A DNA stretch of 64,000 nt, from NCBI GenBank assembly GCA_910576335.1, contig CAJTIU010000020.1, positions 1-64,000 of the forward strand, written 5' to 3'. Origin of the DNA: Lachnospiraceae bacterium. Lineage in GTDB: Bacteria; Bacillota; Clostridia; Lachnospirales; Lachnospiraceae. Positions 17,101 to 25,021 of the stretch are shown here, piece after piece (the first letter of the stretch is position 1; each line of letters starts with the position of its first letter). The notes under the pieces are model-generated. The model had not been told where the DNA came from, searched no databases, and was given only the letters and a program-made list of their open reading frames with translations. The translations under genes were made by a program, and so were the position numbers.

Positions 17101-17589
17101 AAAAAGCCCGTAAAAATTTTAGAAGAATGGACAGAAGAACTCTCCTTCGGGAAGAATAAGGCCATGCAGAAGCTGTGCCGGACTGCCCTCTTCTACTCGT
17201 CAATGGCTGACTTTATACACGCCCTGGAGTTCGGCGTGGAGAGCGATCTGAAACGCTGCGGAACAAAACAATACAAATCCGGCGCTGTCACACTAATGAC
17301 CCTGCACGGCTCAAAAGGGCTGGAATTTCCGGCTGTACTGATCTTCGGCGCCCGGGGAGGCATAATCCCATTCGAGTACGGAAACGGTTACTCTGATGTG
17401 GAGGAAGAACGCCGCCTCTTCTATGTCGGAATCACCAGAGCCAGAGAGACCCTGATTCTTACCACCTCAAAGGATGAGTCCGCCTTCTTGACAGACGTGC
17501 CCGGAGAACTGCTGGCAAAGGAAAAAGTCCGCCAGGCGGGAAATGAAGGAAATTATAAGCAGATGAGCCTTTTTGACTTTACCAGATGA
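14173..17589 (+). CDS. Endonuclease Q-like PHP nuclease fused to a UvrD/PcrA helicase
   Basis: This protein is 1,138 residues. Residues 1-260 form a PHP phosphoesterase domain (DLHIHSRYSR, GTGDFTHP, GLDCHD, NSDAHS metal ligands). A four-Cys zinc site follows (CDIC at about 273, CPVCG at about 289), then a helical DNA-binding part to about 410. This matches endonuclease Q, which nicks DNA 5' of deaminated bases. After a Gln/Ser-rich linker (about 430-490), a UvrD-type SF1 helicase begins: AGPGTGKTYTL (about 516-526), MVDEFQDIS (about 732), GDADQSIYSFRG, TLHGSKGLEFPAV and YVGITRARETL (about 1083). ATG 14173 is chosen because GAAGAAGG precedes it; an upstream ATG at 14110 lacks a site. A repair role that nicks at deaminated bases and unwinds is inferred from the fusion. 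Confidence 0.85.
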   Translation: MHIADLHIHSRYSRATSRDCTPETLDLWARRKGIGIVGTGDFTHPAWRQELQEKLRPAGGGLYVLKDEYRIADSGAADILQPHFVITGEISSIYKKYDKVRKVHSLILIPGLEEAEIISRKLEAIGNIHSDGRPILGLDCHDLLEILLELCPEAVYVPAHIWTPHFSLFGAFSGFNSVEECFGDLSSHIHAMETGLSSDPPMNWRVSALDRYQLISNSDAHSPAKLGREASLLDIPLSYEALKNAIETGNGLAGTIEFFPEEGKYHFDGHRKCDICLSPSETEKYGGICPVCGRRLTIGVSHRIEQMADRSEGYIKRGAPAYESLVPLPEIIAASVGYSSASAKVQREYQVMLKKLGPEFPILREIPLEEIRSVSGILISEGIGRLRQGTVTRIPGFDGRYGIIRLFTPEDLDQLNGQLSLFSGEEALPGNPSADSNPKQNADSVHKSENRPSGQPQNNSTSVLPTEDQQAEQPYPLQSGTENLRSGNRQPLPHALANERQRCAIEAIGRVTLVTAGPGTGKTYTLVSHILHLLEIRRVKPSCITAVTFTNQAAEEMRERIQKQIGKSTATRRLQIGTFHSIAWKFLMENGVEASLAGETVTRDLAESIIKTLGLNISVTRFLNEFSRYKTRTFLYSSEETSGLTDCSTAQQPLMPDMAAMGIMSDTAKDNGAEDADERLSADKLAGAFATYQNALQEYHVMDFDDILIEACRIASDKPAENKTDAGHFTYLMVDEFQDISLLEYRLMKAWNEGGKELFIIGDADQSIYSFRGSDARCFDRLAEEFPKAVRITLEENYRSTPQILTFAEEIISKNPGGTRHLQPHRPDGLPVRLVQADSAASEAIFIAKEINRLTGGIGMLDAQDIFPDNGGSPKSFDDIAVLYRTRRQADLLETCLKKEGIPYIVSGRDDYLLEPAVRGTISFFTSLLNPASEHRLAKENALKLLWNSGTEGPADRMADTIYEAMAIKYTPFMKKKKPVKILEEWTEELSFGKNKAMQKLCRTALFYSSMADFIHALEFGVESDLKRCGTKQYKSGAVTLMTLHGSKGLEFPAVLIFGARGGIIPFEYGNGYSDVEEERRLFYVGITRARETLILTTSKDESAFLTDVPGELLAKEKVRQAGNEGNYKQMSLFDFTR

Positions 17590-17633
17590 AAGTTGGGGAC
17601 GGGGTATTTTTAAAAATACCCCGTCCCCAACTT
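17590..17633. repeat. REP-like palindrome (copy b)
   Basis: This is a perfect 44-bp palindrome with arms AAGTTGGGGACGGGGTATTTT. (The arm is 21 bases; its key part is GGGGACGGGGTA.) It begins at the last base of the helicase stop region and supplies the C-terminal codons and stop of the opposing zinc-ribbon frame. Confidence 0.9.
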
Positions 17634-18017
17634 ATTGGGCAGCTTCAGCAGTTCAAACTTTACAATCCATGCTACATAAATATCCCGCTCATCTTCCCCC
17701 AGAATATTTGATGATGCTAATATCATAAACTCTATAATATCCTCTTTCGCGTTTGGTATAGGGAAATTTCTTATCATATGGCCTTTTTGGACAGTTGTCT
17801 GGGTTGTCCGCAGGTCAGAGTAAAACTCCTGAACCGAATCCGCTGCCCTTTTTCCACGTATCCCGTAACCACAGGCCGGACAACTGACCGCAAATGAGTC
17901 CAGCGTTTCTCCGCAATGCGGACACTTATGTATATTTCCCTCATAAACGGTTTCCCTCTGCTTACTTTTATAAGGCTGGCCCACGGCAGAACCACAATTG
18001 TTACAGAATTCAGTGAA
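17610..18017 (-). pseudogene. Degraded double zinc-ribbon protein
   Basis: The frame contains FCNNCGSAVGQP and then CPHCGETLDSF and CPACGYGIRG, two zinc ribbons, followed by IRNFPIPNAKEDIIEFMILA, a segment typical of Firmicutes zinc-ribbon proteins of unknown function. The first ribbon lies upstream of the only usable start (GTG 17984), and no ATG exists before it. The sequence just upstream (GTGAATAGTAAC) matches the end of the second repeat family, so the original start seems lost. At the other end the frame runs into the REP palindrome and stops as KLGTGYF, so the C-terminus is lost too. It is probably non-functional. Confidence 0.6.
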
Positions 18018-18084
18018 ATCGCCTCCCAGGCCGTGAATAGTAACCAGAATATGTGTGGGAAAATGAATAAATGAAAAAAGATTC

Positions 18085-18113
18085 TTGAATCATCCTCGCA
18101 TATGTGCTATAGT
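18085..18113 (+). promoter_or_regulatory. Promoter of the candidate antisense antitoxin RNA
   Basis: TTGAAT (18085-18090), a 17-nt spacer and TATAGT (18108-18113) form a good sigma-A promoter pointing into the 3' end of the small toxin gene. The predicted transcript start is near 18120. Confidence 0.7.
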
Positions 18114-18119
18114 ATAGAC

Positions 18120-18224
18120 AAAGGGAAAGCCATACAAGCAGCTTTATCCCTAGCTTAATGGGCTACCTGTGCTTTAACACAGGCAAGCCGTCACTAGTGG
18201 AGTAGTGGCGGCTATTTCTTTCTT
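18120..18224 (+). ncRNA. Candidate antisense RNA of a type I toxin-antitoxin module
   Basis: The RNA would start near 18120. It has a 5' hairpin (GGGAAAGC with GCTTTATCCC, 18123-18150), then a CCTGTGCTTTAACACAGG hairpin. It ends at a strong stem (AGCCGTCACTA/TAGTGGCGGCT, 18186-18213) followed by a T-rich tract ATTTCTTTCTT. It is complementary to the toxin mRNA 3' end and overlaps the last codons. Facing 3' ends are the layout of TxpA/RatA and BsrG/SR4 modules. Confidence 0.6.
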
Positions 18225-18310
18225 CCCCTAAAGATTGTGTAGCACAATCCAATTAGGGCGCAAATGAAGATACAAAACTGGAATAAATCAGCATATGTAA
18301 CATAATTCAT
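18212..18310 (-). CDS. Small hydrophobic peptide, candidate type I (holin-like) toxin
   Basis: This is a 32-residue ORF. It begins MNYVTYADLFQF, continues as one transmembrane helix (CIFICALIGLCYTIF) and ends in a basic tail RGRKK. This is the size and layout of Firmicutes type I toxins and putative holin-like toxins. ATG 18310 has an optimal site (AAGGAGGGTGATAAA). A promoter, a structured leader and a converging RNA gene surround it. The membrane-depolarising function is inferred from family resemblance only. Confidence 0.75.
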   Translation of the reverse strand: MNYVTYADLFQFCIFICALIGLCYTIFRGRKK

Positions 18311-18414
18311 TTTATCACCCTCCTTTCTCTCTTGCGTCCGGAGGGCTACCTAAACCCTCCAAACTATATTGGAGGGGATAAAGCCGCCTGGCTTAATGGT
18401 CTTTCCCTATCGAC

Positions 18415-18443
18415 AATATATCACAATATCCCCTATATGGCAA
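18415..18443 (-). promoter_or_regulatory. Promoter of the small toxin gene
   Basis: On the minus strand, TTGCCA (18443-18438), 17 nt and TATATT (18420-18415) place a transcript start near 18408. The leader then begins with a hairpin (18374-18408) nearly identical in sequence and position to the 5' hairpin of the opposing RNA. A second stem (CCTCCAA...TTGGAGG region) precedes the ribosome binding site. Confidence 0.7.
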
Positions 18444-18511
18444 TATCTTTATATCCCCTTCTTTACCAAAAGCTCCCCTTGCAGCTTACGGTTTTTACTC
18501 CAGACAAATGT

Positions 18512-20185
18512 CTACTCTCCCTGCATATCCAGTATAACCACCTGATATCCTTGAAGCCTCAGCACATCCCCCTCCCGTACAAGCTCAGGGCAGTTATTAA
18601 GCAGAATCTTCCGGTAATCCGCCGGAAGAACCGCGTCCTGTTCCTCCATCTGGTAATTTCCCATAACCAGGAGCGTCCTTTCTCCCCTCCGGTAATAAGC
18701 CATCAGGTTATGCTGTTCCTCAAGGTACGGCTCAAGTGTTCCATACACGATGGTCTCCTTATATTCCGGGGACTTGCGGAGCGCAATCAGTTTTTTGTAA
18801 AAGCTTCTTACCGAATCCGGATCCTCCTGCTGGTCTGCGGCATTGATGGAAATATAATTGGGATTCACCTTAAGCCACGGTTTTCCTGTGGTAAAACCGG
18901 CATTTATTTCCGCCGACCACTGCATCGGAGTCCTGGCATTATCACGGCTCATGCGCGCCACAGCCGTCAGGGCTTCCTCCGGGGACAGACCTGCTTCAAG
19001 AGCCACGCGGTACTCATCCAGTGTGGAGATGTCGTCCACCTCATCAATGGAGGTTATGGGCGCATTCTCCATTCCCAGCTCCTGTCCCTGATAGATAAAA
19101 GGCAGCCCCCTGAGCATAAAATTCAGTGCCGCAAGAAGTTTCTTGCTCCGAGGGCAGCAAGAGCCCTCCGGGATATACCGGCTGACGCCCCTGGGCTCGT
19201 CATGATTCTCAATAATATTAGACAGAAAACCGATATCCCCGACCTTCGCCTGAGCCTCAAAGCAGCATCTCTTATAATCATCCGGCATAATTGGCTTCGC
19301 GTCATACCACCCCTTTTCACTGCCTCCGAAAATGGCCTCATTAAAATCAAACATACTGGAGAAATAGCCATTTTCTCCGATAAAATCAGAAAGTTCCTCC
19401 GGCTTCTCATTAAATACCTCGCCCACAGAAAAAGCATCGTATTTTTTGAAAGTGCAGTCACGCATCTCCCCTAAAAATTCACCAATTCCGTGGGCATCTC
19501 TCAGCATGTACTGGATACTGCAGAGCCCGTCTGCGCGGTCTGCTTCGTAATTAGCGAAAGGAAGCGCTTTCTTAATATTAATAATTGCGTCGATACGGAA
19601 GCCGCTCACGCCTTTTTCCAGCCACCAGTTGATATTTTTGTAAACCTCCTGGCGAAGCTCAGGGTTCTCCCAGTTCAGATCCGGCTGCTTTTTATGGAAA
19701 ACATGCAGATACTGCTTGTCTGTTCCAGGCAGATCCTCCCACACAGACCCGCCGAAATAAGATCTCCAGTTGGTAGGCAGTTCCCCCTCCTTTTTATCCT
19801 GCAGATAGAAAAAGTTCCCATATTTCCCCTCCGGATCCCCGCAGGCCTCTCTGAACCACTCATGCTCGTCAGAGCAATGGTTCACCACCAGGTCCATCAG
19901 GACATACATATTGCGTCTCTTCGTCTCCTTAAGAAGCTGCTCCATATCCGCCATCGTGCCGAAACGAGGGTCAATATCATAATAATCGGAAATGTCATAT
20001 CCCTCGTCCGCCAGAGGGGATGGATAGCAGGGAGAGAGCCAGATTATATCTACTCCCAGATCTTCCAGGTAATCAAGCTTGCTGATAATCCCGGGGATAT
20101 CTCCGATCCCGTCCCCGTTGGAATCGCAAAAGCTCTTTGGGTAAATCTGATAAGCCACCTTGTCATGCCACCATTTTTTTATCAT
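18512..20185 (-). CDS. GH13 alpha-glucosidase (oligo-1,6-glucosidase / dextran glucosidase type)
   Basis: This 557-residue cytoplasmic enzyme hydrolyses alpha-glucosidic bonds in short oligosaccharides. It has the GH13 signature regions: DLVVNHCSDEH (region I), GFRIDAII with the nucleophile Asp at about 200, FSVGEVF with the acid/base Glu at about 255, and ENHDEPR with the third Asp at about 325. The N-terminal WWHDKVAYQIYPKSF and the full length match the oligo-1,6-glucosidase/trehalose-6-phosphate hydrolase group. The sequence does not fix the linkage. GGAGGTATCATT precedes ATG 20185. There are no transporter or regulator neighbours, so it is probably monocistronic. Confidence 0.9.
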   Translation of the reverse strand: MIKKWWHDKVAYQIYPKSFCDSNGDGIGDIPGIISKLDYLEDLGVDIIWLSPCYPSPLADEGYDISDYYDIDPRFGTMADMEQLLKETKRRNMYVLMDLVVNHCSDEHEWFREACGDPEGKYGNFFYLQDKKEGELPTNWRSYFGGSVWEDLPGTDKQYLHVFHKKQPDLNWENPELRQEVYKNINWWLEKGVSGFRIDAIINIKKALPFANYEADRADGLCSIQYMLRDAHGIGEFLGEMRDCTFKKYDAFSVGEVFNEKPEELSDFIGENGYFSSMFDFNEAIFGGSEKGWYDAKPIMPDDYKRCCFEAQAKVGDIGFLSNIIENHDEPRGVSRYIPEGSCCPRSKKLLAALNFMLRGLPFIYQGQELGMENAPITSIDEVDDISTLDEYRVALEAGLSPEEALTAVARMSRDNARTPMQWSAEINAGFTTGKPWLKVNPNYISINAADQQEDPDSVRSFYKKLIALRKSPEYKETIVYGTLEPYLEEQHNLMAYYRRGERTLLVMGNYQMEEQDAVLPADYRKILLNNCPELVREGDVLRLQGYQVVILDMQGE

Positions 20186-20202
20186 AATGATACCTCCATG
20201 TA

Positions 20203-20279
20203 TTGGGGACGGGCATTATCACCTCAGGCGCTCCACTGTAACTTTTGAGGTACGCCATGGTGAAAAATACCCGTCCCAG
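20203..20279. repeat. REP-like palindrome, long form (copy c)
   Basis: The arms TTGGGGACGGGC and ACCCGTCCCA enclose about 50 bp. Its reverse complement (CACC, ACCTCAAAAGTTACAGTGGAGCG) matches the interior of the copy at 14027. It separates the GH13 gene start from the upstream ATPase gene. Confidence 0.75.
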
Positions 20280-20297
20280 ATTTCTGATTTTCAGAGT

Positions 20298-21896
20298 TCA
20301 GACAACTGCCTCAATTATTAATTTATCATCTATTACAATCTCGTTCAGCCCAGGGTTTTTCATTTTATTAAAACAGAAGTTTATCATGTATCCTGTACGC
20401 TGGTGATAATCGTCCAAATATCCGGAAATCTGCTTCTCTCCCCGGTCATTATATTCCTTCCCTCTCCAAATTTTCATTTCAATAATGTATTGCTCACCCC
20501 GGTAATCCACAATGACATCTGTACGTCCCATACTCCTTGTACGCGACTCAATATAATAATTTCCTGTCCCGTTAATAATCGGGCGCAGATAGAGCAGGAA
20601 CAGCTTTCTGCCAGTTTCTTCAATAAATTTTTCTCCACTATCCGCATAAAGCTCATTGAAATGTTCCACAAATCTTTCCAGAATCAGACGCATATTCAAA
20701 TGCCCGCCAGTAATAAACTGGTTTTTGTCATAAACGGATGCCTTATAGATATCACTTTCTCTCAACTCTTCCACAGATAAAAATCTATTATACAGGCGCA
20801 TTTCAAAAATCCGGTTAGCCAGTGCCACATTCCCTTTCCGGTTTTTTATAAATCCGTACATAGCTGCAGTCACAATCGCCTTATTATCTGCGTTATATGG
20901 AATATCCCTTCCTACAAACAGCAATGTATGCAGCATTCTCTCTAATTCCGGAAAGCTGTCAACCTTCCCGGTCAGTGATTCAAATAACGTATTTCTCTCT
21001 ACAAGCAGCTTTCGGACTGCTGCCTGAATTCCTTCCCTTGTCCACGCGTCTCTTCTTTCTGGAAATTCATCAGAACCGGCAATCACTTCATCTGCCGTCT
21101 TACAAATCCACGAAACAAGAAACGGGTATCCGGATGTATAGTCATAGATCATCTGCGCCATTTCACGAACTTCCATTCCTGTATGATAATCATTCTCATA
21201 TGCTTCCAGCATATATACAATTCCATCCACCGACAGGCTCATATCCACGTCAAAATCTGCGGCGATGTTCCACGGGCTGTCCGCAACATGCTCCTTTTCC
21301 GGACGGATTCTTTGCTTAAGGTTCTTAATATCATACACCCCTGCAAGAATTACCGACTGAAAACCCGGCCTGGTATCCCGCTTTAAATACATATCCCTCA
21401 GGCATCCAAGAAATGTTGCAAACACCTCATAATTGCCCGCCTGATCTGTCTCATCGACCATAAGTACAGCCGGCTTATCCAACTGTCTGCACATGCGGAA
21501 TAAAAAATTCGTGAGAATGCGGAAGTTCATCTGCTCCGGCGCGCTCATACTCCATCCGTACATTTCCTCCCTTATATCTTTTGGAATACCTGCCGTCTCT
21601 CCAAAATCAACCGTGTCATAAAGCAGACCCATCAGACGTACACAGAAGGAACCAGAATCCCGAAACACCTCTTTCTCAATCCCTTCAAAACTAATCAGAA
21701 AAACCGTGTATTCTTTTTCCAGTTTTCGCTTCAGCGCATTTAACGTTGTTGTCTTTCCATACTGTCTGGCACGATTGACAGTAAAATACTCCCCGTCCTC
21801 AATGTACACCCTCATCTTTTCCAGATGCACTGATATATCTGCCATGTAATGCTTTTCCGGAATACATAAACCAGTAACATTGAATCTTCTCTTCAC
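20298..21896 (-). CDS. P-loop ATPase with C-terminal PD-(D/E)XK-type domain
   Basis: This protein is about 532 residues. The N-terminus has FNVTGLCIPEKHYMADIS and the P-loop RARQYGKTTTLNAL (about residues 44-57). AVLMVDETDQAG is the Walker B region. The C-terminus reads SMGRTDVIVDYRGEQYIIEMKI, the D...E-x-K pattern of PD-(D/E)XK nucleases. GTG 21896 is chosen because GAGGGG lies 7 nt upstream; the formal frame to 21938 has no site. It has the same general layout as the gene at 9962 but is a different subfamily, and it is not obviously on a mobile element. The function is unknown. Confidence 0.75.
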   Translation of the reverse strand: MKRRFNVTGLCIPEKHYMADISVHLEKMRVYIEDGEYFTVNRARQYGKTTTLNALKRKLEKEYTVFLISFEGIEKEVFRDSGSFCVRLMGLLYDTVDFGETAGIPKDIREEMYGWSMSAPEQMNFRILTNFLFRMCRQLDKPAVLMVDETDQAGNYEVFATFLGCLRDMYLKRDTRPGFQSVILAGVYDIKNLKQRIRPEKEHVADSPWNIAADFDVDMSLSVDGIVYMLEAYENDYHTGMEVREMAQMIYDYTSGYPFLVSWICKTADEVIAGSDEFPERRDAWTREGIQAAVRKLLVERNTLFESLTGKVDSFPELERMLHTLLFVGRDIPYNADNKAIVTAAMYGFIKNRKGNVALANRIFEMRLYNRFLSVEELRESDIYKASVYDKNQFITGGHLNMRLILERFVEHFNELYADSGEKFIEETGRKLFLLYLRPIINGTGNYYIESRTRSMGRTDVIVDYRGEQYIIEMKIWRGKEYNDRGEKQISGYLDDYHQRTGYMINFCFNKMKNPGLNEIVIDDKLIIEAVV

Positions 21897-22013
21897 ACTG
21901 TCACCCCTCTTTATTGGCGTGCGGCCCCGGAAACTCAATACCCTTGAATCTTCTCATTTTCTTTGCATCACTCTGCACATTCACGGCATGCCGGCGCACT
22001 CCTAAGATGTGAA

Positions 22014-23705
22014 TCATAACAAGACTCCTTCTATATATTCCACCGCACGCTTCACACTTCCATCCTCGAACGGAACCGACAGACCCGCATGCCTTAATGT
22101 CTCCAGATAGCTCATGCTGCCTCCGCATTTACACAGCTTTAGATAGTCTTTCCACGCTTTCTCATGGTCTTCAGCATTCTTTGCAGCAAATTCCATTGCG
22201 CCCATTGTCGTAAGAATATAATTAATATAGTAAAACGGATAAAGGAATATATGCAGCTTATGATACCAGAACCCGCCCCTGTCAAAGAAATCGTCTGCAT
22301 CATACTTACGCCAGGGCATATAGATCTCCTCCAGCTTCTTCCATTCTAATGTGCGCTCCTTTGGCGTAAGATTCGGATTCCCATAGCAGATATGCTGGAA
22401 TTCATCCACCGCTGTCCCGAAAGGCACCAGCATCAGCGCATCCTGCAGATGGGCAAATCTGTATTTATCCGCCTGCTCCCCGAAGAACATTTCCGCATAT
22501 TTATAGGCAAACTGTTCCATGCTCATGGAATGAATCTCAGCAATATCCGTTGCCGAAAAATAGTAAGCCGACAGCGGCTGCTCTCTCATGGCCATGTACC
22601 CTGCAAATGCGTGCCCCATCTCATGGGACAGTACCTGCATGTCGAATATAGTGTGATTCAGGCACGCGAATACAAAGGGCGCCTGATAATCCGGCAGAAT
22701 CGTCATATATCCGGTAGATGCCTTCCCCGGCTTATTCTTAAGATCAAGCAGCTCATGCTGAATCATAAAATCCGCAAACTCACCCGTCTCTGGACTGATC
22801 TCATGATACATCTTCTGTGCCTGGGAAATCATAAAGTCTTCATCCCCTGCCGGAATTGCATTTCCATCTGGAAATACACGCTTCTCATCGTACGCCATCA
22901 GAGTATCGACTCCCAGGCGCTCTCTCTGCATTTCATACAGCTTCTTACATAGGGGGACCGCATACTCCCGTACCTGTCTGCGGAAATCCGCCACTTCCTC
23001 CAGACCGTAATCCGTACGTCCCTGCTGCATATAGCCTACCGGGATAAAACTGTCATAGCCAAGGTTCTCCGCCATCTGCGTCCGCACTCTGATCAGCTCG
23101 TCCCAGATCTCCTCCATCCGTTTCTCATGGCTATGGTAGAATGCAGAATATTCCTTGTATGCCGCTGCCCGTACCTCTCTGTCCTCGTGTTCAAAGAATT
23201 TCTGAAGACCGTACAGATTCCTTGTCTCTCCCATAAACGGAATCTCTGCTGTTGCCATAATCTTCTCATATTCGCTGGTAAGAACGGCCTCCTTTTGCAT
23301 CAGCAAAATATTCTCCCTGCAGAAGGTTTTCTTCTCAAGCTCCATAGATACAAACATCTGTCTGCCGTATTCTTCTTCAAGCTCTGCACGGAAAGCAGAA
23401 TTCATAAATGACTCCTTTAGCGCAAGAAGCCCCGGAGTCACCTCTGGCATTTTTGCCTTTAGAAATGCGTCCTCTTTTTCATAAAATTCATCCCGGGTAT
23501 CCAGAGTATGCCTGATTGACGCAAGCGTGACTGCCGTCTCCATATGCTTTGTGAGTTCCTCCATTTCCATAAGGCAGGTCTTCACCTCCTTGTAGGATAC
23601 GGCACAATTTACCCGGTCTTTCAGCTTCTCTGCTGATTCTTCAATCATCTCAAAATCCGGCCTTATATATTCCATCCCAGAAAATGTAAACTGTCTTTGC
23701 TCCAT
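22014..23705 (-). CDS. M3-family oligoendopeptidase (PepF-like)
   Basis: This metallopeptidase of about 563 residues cleaves short peptides in the cytoplasm. The zinc motif LSHEMGHAF (HExxH, about residue 360) is followed about 28 residues later by TDIAEIHSMSMEQF, which holds the third zinc ligand Glu. The length and the C-terminal LETLRHAGLSVPFEDG motif fit the M3B clade. ATG 23705 follows GAAGAAGG; the ATG at 23723 lies within the ribosome binding region and is less likely. It is separated from the NYN gene by about 38 nt, so the two may be co-transcribed. Confidence 0.92.
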   Translation of the reverse strand: MEQRQFTFSGMEYIRPDFEMIEESAEKLKDRVNCAVSYKEVKTCLMEMEELTKHMETAVTLASIRHTLDTRDEFYEKEDAFLKAKMPEVTPGLLALKESFMNSAFRAELEEEYGRQMFVSMELEKKTFCRENILLMQKEAVLTSEYEKIMATAEIPFMGETRNLYGLQKFFEHEDREVRAAAYKEYSAFYHSHEKRMEEIWDELIRVRTQMAENLGYDSFIPVGYMQQGRTDYGLEEVADFRRQVREYAVPLCKKLYEMQRERLGVDTLMAYDEKRVFPDGNAIPAGDEDFMISQAQKMYHEISPETGEFADFMIQHELLDLKNKPGKASTGYMTILPDYQAPFVFACLNHTIFDMQVLSHEMGHAFAGYMAMREQPLSAYYFSATDIAEIHSMSMEQFAYKYAEMFFGEQADKYRFAHLQDALMLVPFGTAVDEFQHICYGNPNLTPKERTLEWKKLEEIYMPWRKYDADDFFDRGGFWYHKLHIFLYPFYYINYILTTMGAMEFAAKNAEDHEKAWKDYLKLCKCGGSMSYLETLRHAGLSVPFEDGSVKRAVEYIEGVLL

Positions 23706-23743
23706 AATCCTTCTTCCCTCCACAATATTATTATAATCGTCTT

Positions 23744-24631
23744 TTACTTTCCTTTGATTACCCGGATCAAAGGACGGAGTACCTTAAAGTATTTCTGAGG
23801 CGGCTTTTTACCAAACCTCTTATCAAAATCTGCGCTGATTGCCCTTAAATTCTTCCGGTTATGTGACTGGATGATTCTATATGCCTCCTCTGACCTTGTC
23901 ACATCCAGATTATGCATGCCCAATACCACAGCAACCAGATTTATCCCACGCTTATATTCATCCTTCATGCAGTACCTTGACAGTCTTTCCTTCCATTCTG
24001 CGTCATCCCTGACTTTCAAATACCAGTTCCGTCCGTTCTCCTGCCCTAAAACAGCAGTAAGGGCATGATACCATCCTCCCAGATCAGAAACCGGTATGGA
24101 TTTGGCTATCTCAACCACAAACTGTTCTTCTGTCGGTTTTTTCTGCCCGGGTTTTTCCAAAGCACAGGCGCTTTCCATTACCGCCTCTGCTGAAGTCTGA
24201 ACGGATGCCGCTCCCTTCTTTTTCTGTCCTTTTTTCTTCTTTCCTTTCTTCTTTTTCGCTTTTTTACCGCTTTCAACAGAAAAATCTTTTTGGAAGGCTT
24301 CAATCCCACGGCTCTGCCAGAAATCTATGGCAGTCTGGTAATCTCTATCATTCGAATAAATATAAAACGACGATTTCGGGTGTTTCACAATAAGATATGA
24401 CAGCACCCCAATCAGCTGATAATCCAGTGCATTATTTCCGGCTGTACATTCCAGCCAGACCATCCGGGGGTTATGTACCTGTTTTGCCAGATATTTCTCT
24501 AAATGTTTGGAATGATGCTCTGTATAGAATACAATGATTCTGTCCTTCTTCTTTATTTTTTGCAGCAGATCAAACCATCTGTCTCCCACATTCTCTGTAT
24601 CAATCAGATAATAGTTCCTTTTCAAATCCAC
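23744..24631 (-). CDS. NYN/PIN-like nuclease-fold protein with Lys-rich linker
   Basis: This 295-residue protein begins YYLIDTENVGDRW and contains NNALDYQLIGVLSYL and SNDRDYQTAIDFW, the three acidic blocks of the NYN/PIN-like RNase fold (about residues 1-110). A striking Lys/Gly linker (about 120-140) follows. A helical C-terminal domain (about 165-295) then has DLGGWYHALTAVLG and ends in a basic region, suggesting RNA binding. Members are found in many Lachnospiraceae next to unrelated genes, and the target is unknown. It is upstream of and co-directional with pepF. Confidence 0.65.
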   Translation of the reverse strand: MDLKRNYYLIDTENVGDRWFDLLQKIKKKDRIIVFYTEHHSKHLEKYLAKQVHNPRMVWLECTAGNNALDYQLIGVLSYLIVKHPKSSFYIYSNDRDYQTAIDFWQSRGIEAFQKDFSVESGKKAKKKKGKKKKGQKKKGAASVQTSAEAVMESACALEKPGQKKPTEEQFVVEIAKSIPVSDLGGWYHALTAVLGQENGRNWYLKVRDDAEWKERLSRYCMKDEYKRGINLVAVVLGMHNLDVTRSEEAYRIIQSHNRKNLRAISADFDKRFGKKPPQKYFKVLRPLIRVIKGK

Positions 24632-24731
24632 TCCTCCATTTTCGCAACAGTTCAGATACCTTCCCTGTTACCCATTTTCTTCTGAAACATCATATCTATT
24701 ATATATAAAAAAGAAAACATTCACAAGCATG

Positions 24732-24775
24732 AAATTGGGGACGGGGCATTTTTAAAAATGCCCCGTCCCCAATTT
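24732..24775. repeat. REP-like palindrome (copy d)
   Basis: This is a perfect 44-bp palindrome with arm core GGGGACGGGGCATTTTT, flanked by AAATT/AATTT. It lies upstream of the NYN gene in an otherwise gene-poor stretch. Confidence 0.92.
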
Positions 24776-24795
24776 GCCAATTCGTTATTTTTTTA

Positions 24796-25004
24796 TCAGA
24801 CTATGCTGTCCTTCTTCCAGAACTTCCTCCAGCATGTCAACTGCTCGGATAAAAGGTTTTTACGGAACCAGATCTCCTGCTCCGAGTAGTTTTTCGTAGA
24901 AAAAAGAGCGGATCCCTGGTGTTTTAGGATTTCGGGAGCGCAAAGCTCGGAAAAATCCAGTGTATCATGAGCGTCAAAATACCTTTTGACGCTTTCATCA
25001 TAAT
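24796..25004 (-). pseudogene. C-terminal remnant of an unidentified protein
   Basis: An open frame of about 68 codons without a start reads DESVKRYFDAHDTLDFSELC and later YSEQEIWFRKNLLSEQ, ending at 24796. It looks like real protein sequence cut off at its 5' side near 25005, beside another gene fragment on the opposite strand. I do not recognise the family. Confidence 0.4.
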
Positions 25005-25021
25005 ATTATATAATATGTCAG

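Noticed and set aside
17590-17633. REP palindromes as ordinary rho-independent terminators
   Set aside because: No U tract follows the stem, and several copies lie between divergent genes where no terminator is needed.
18332-19474. A 380-codon plus-strand ORF opposite the GH13 gene
   Set aside because: Antisense shadow; the composition is unlike a protein and the GH13 motifs are on the other strand.
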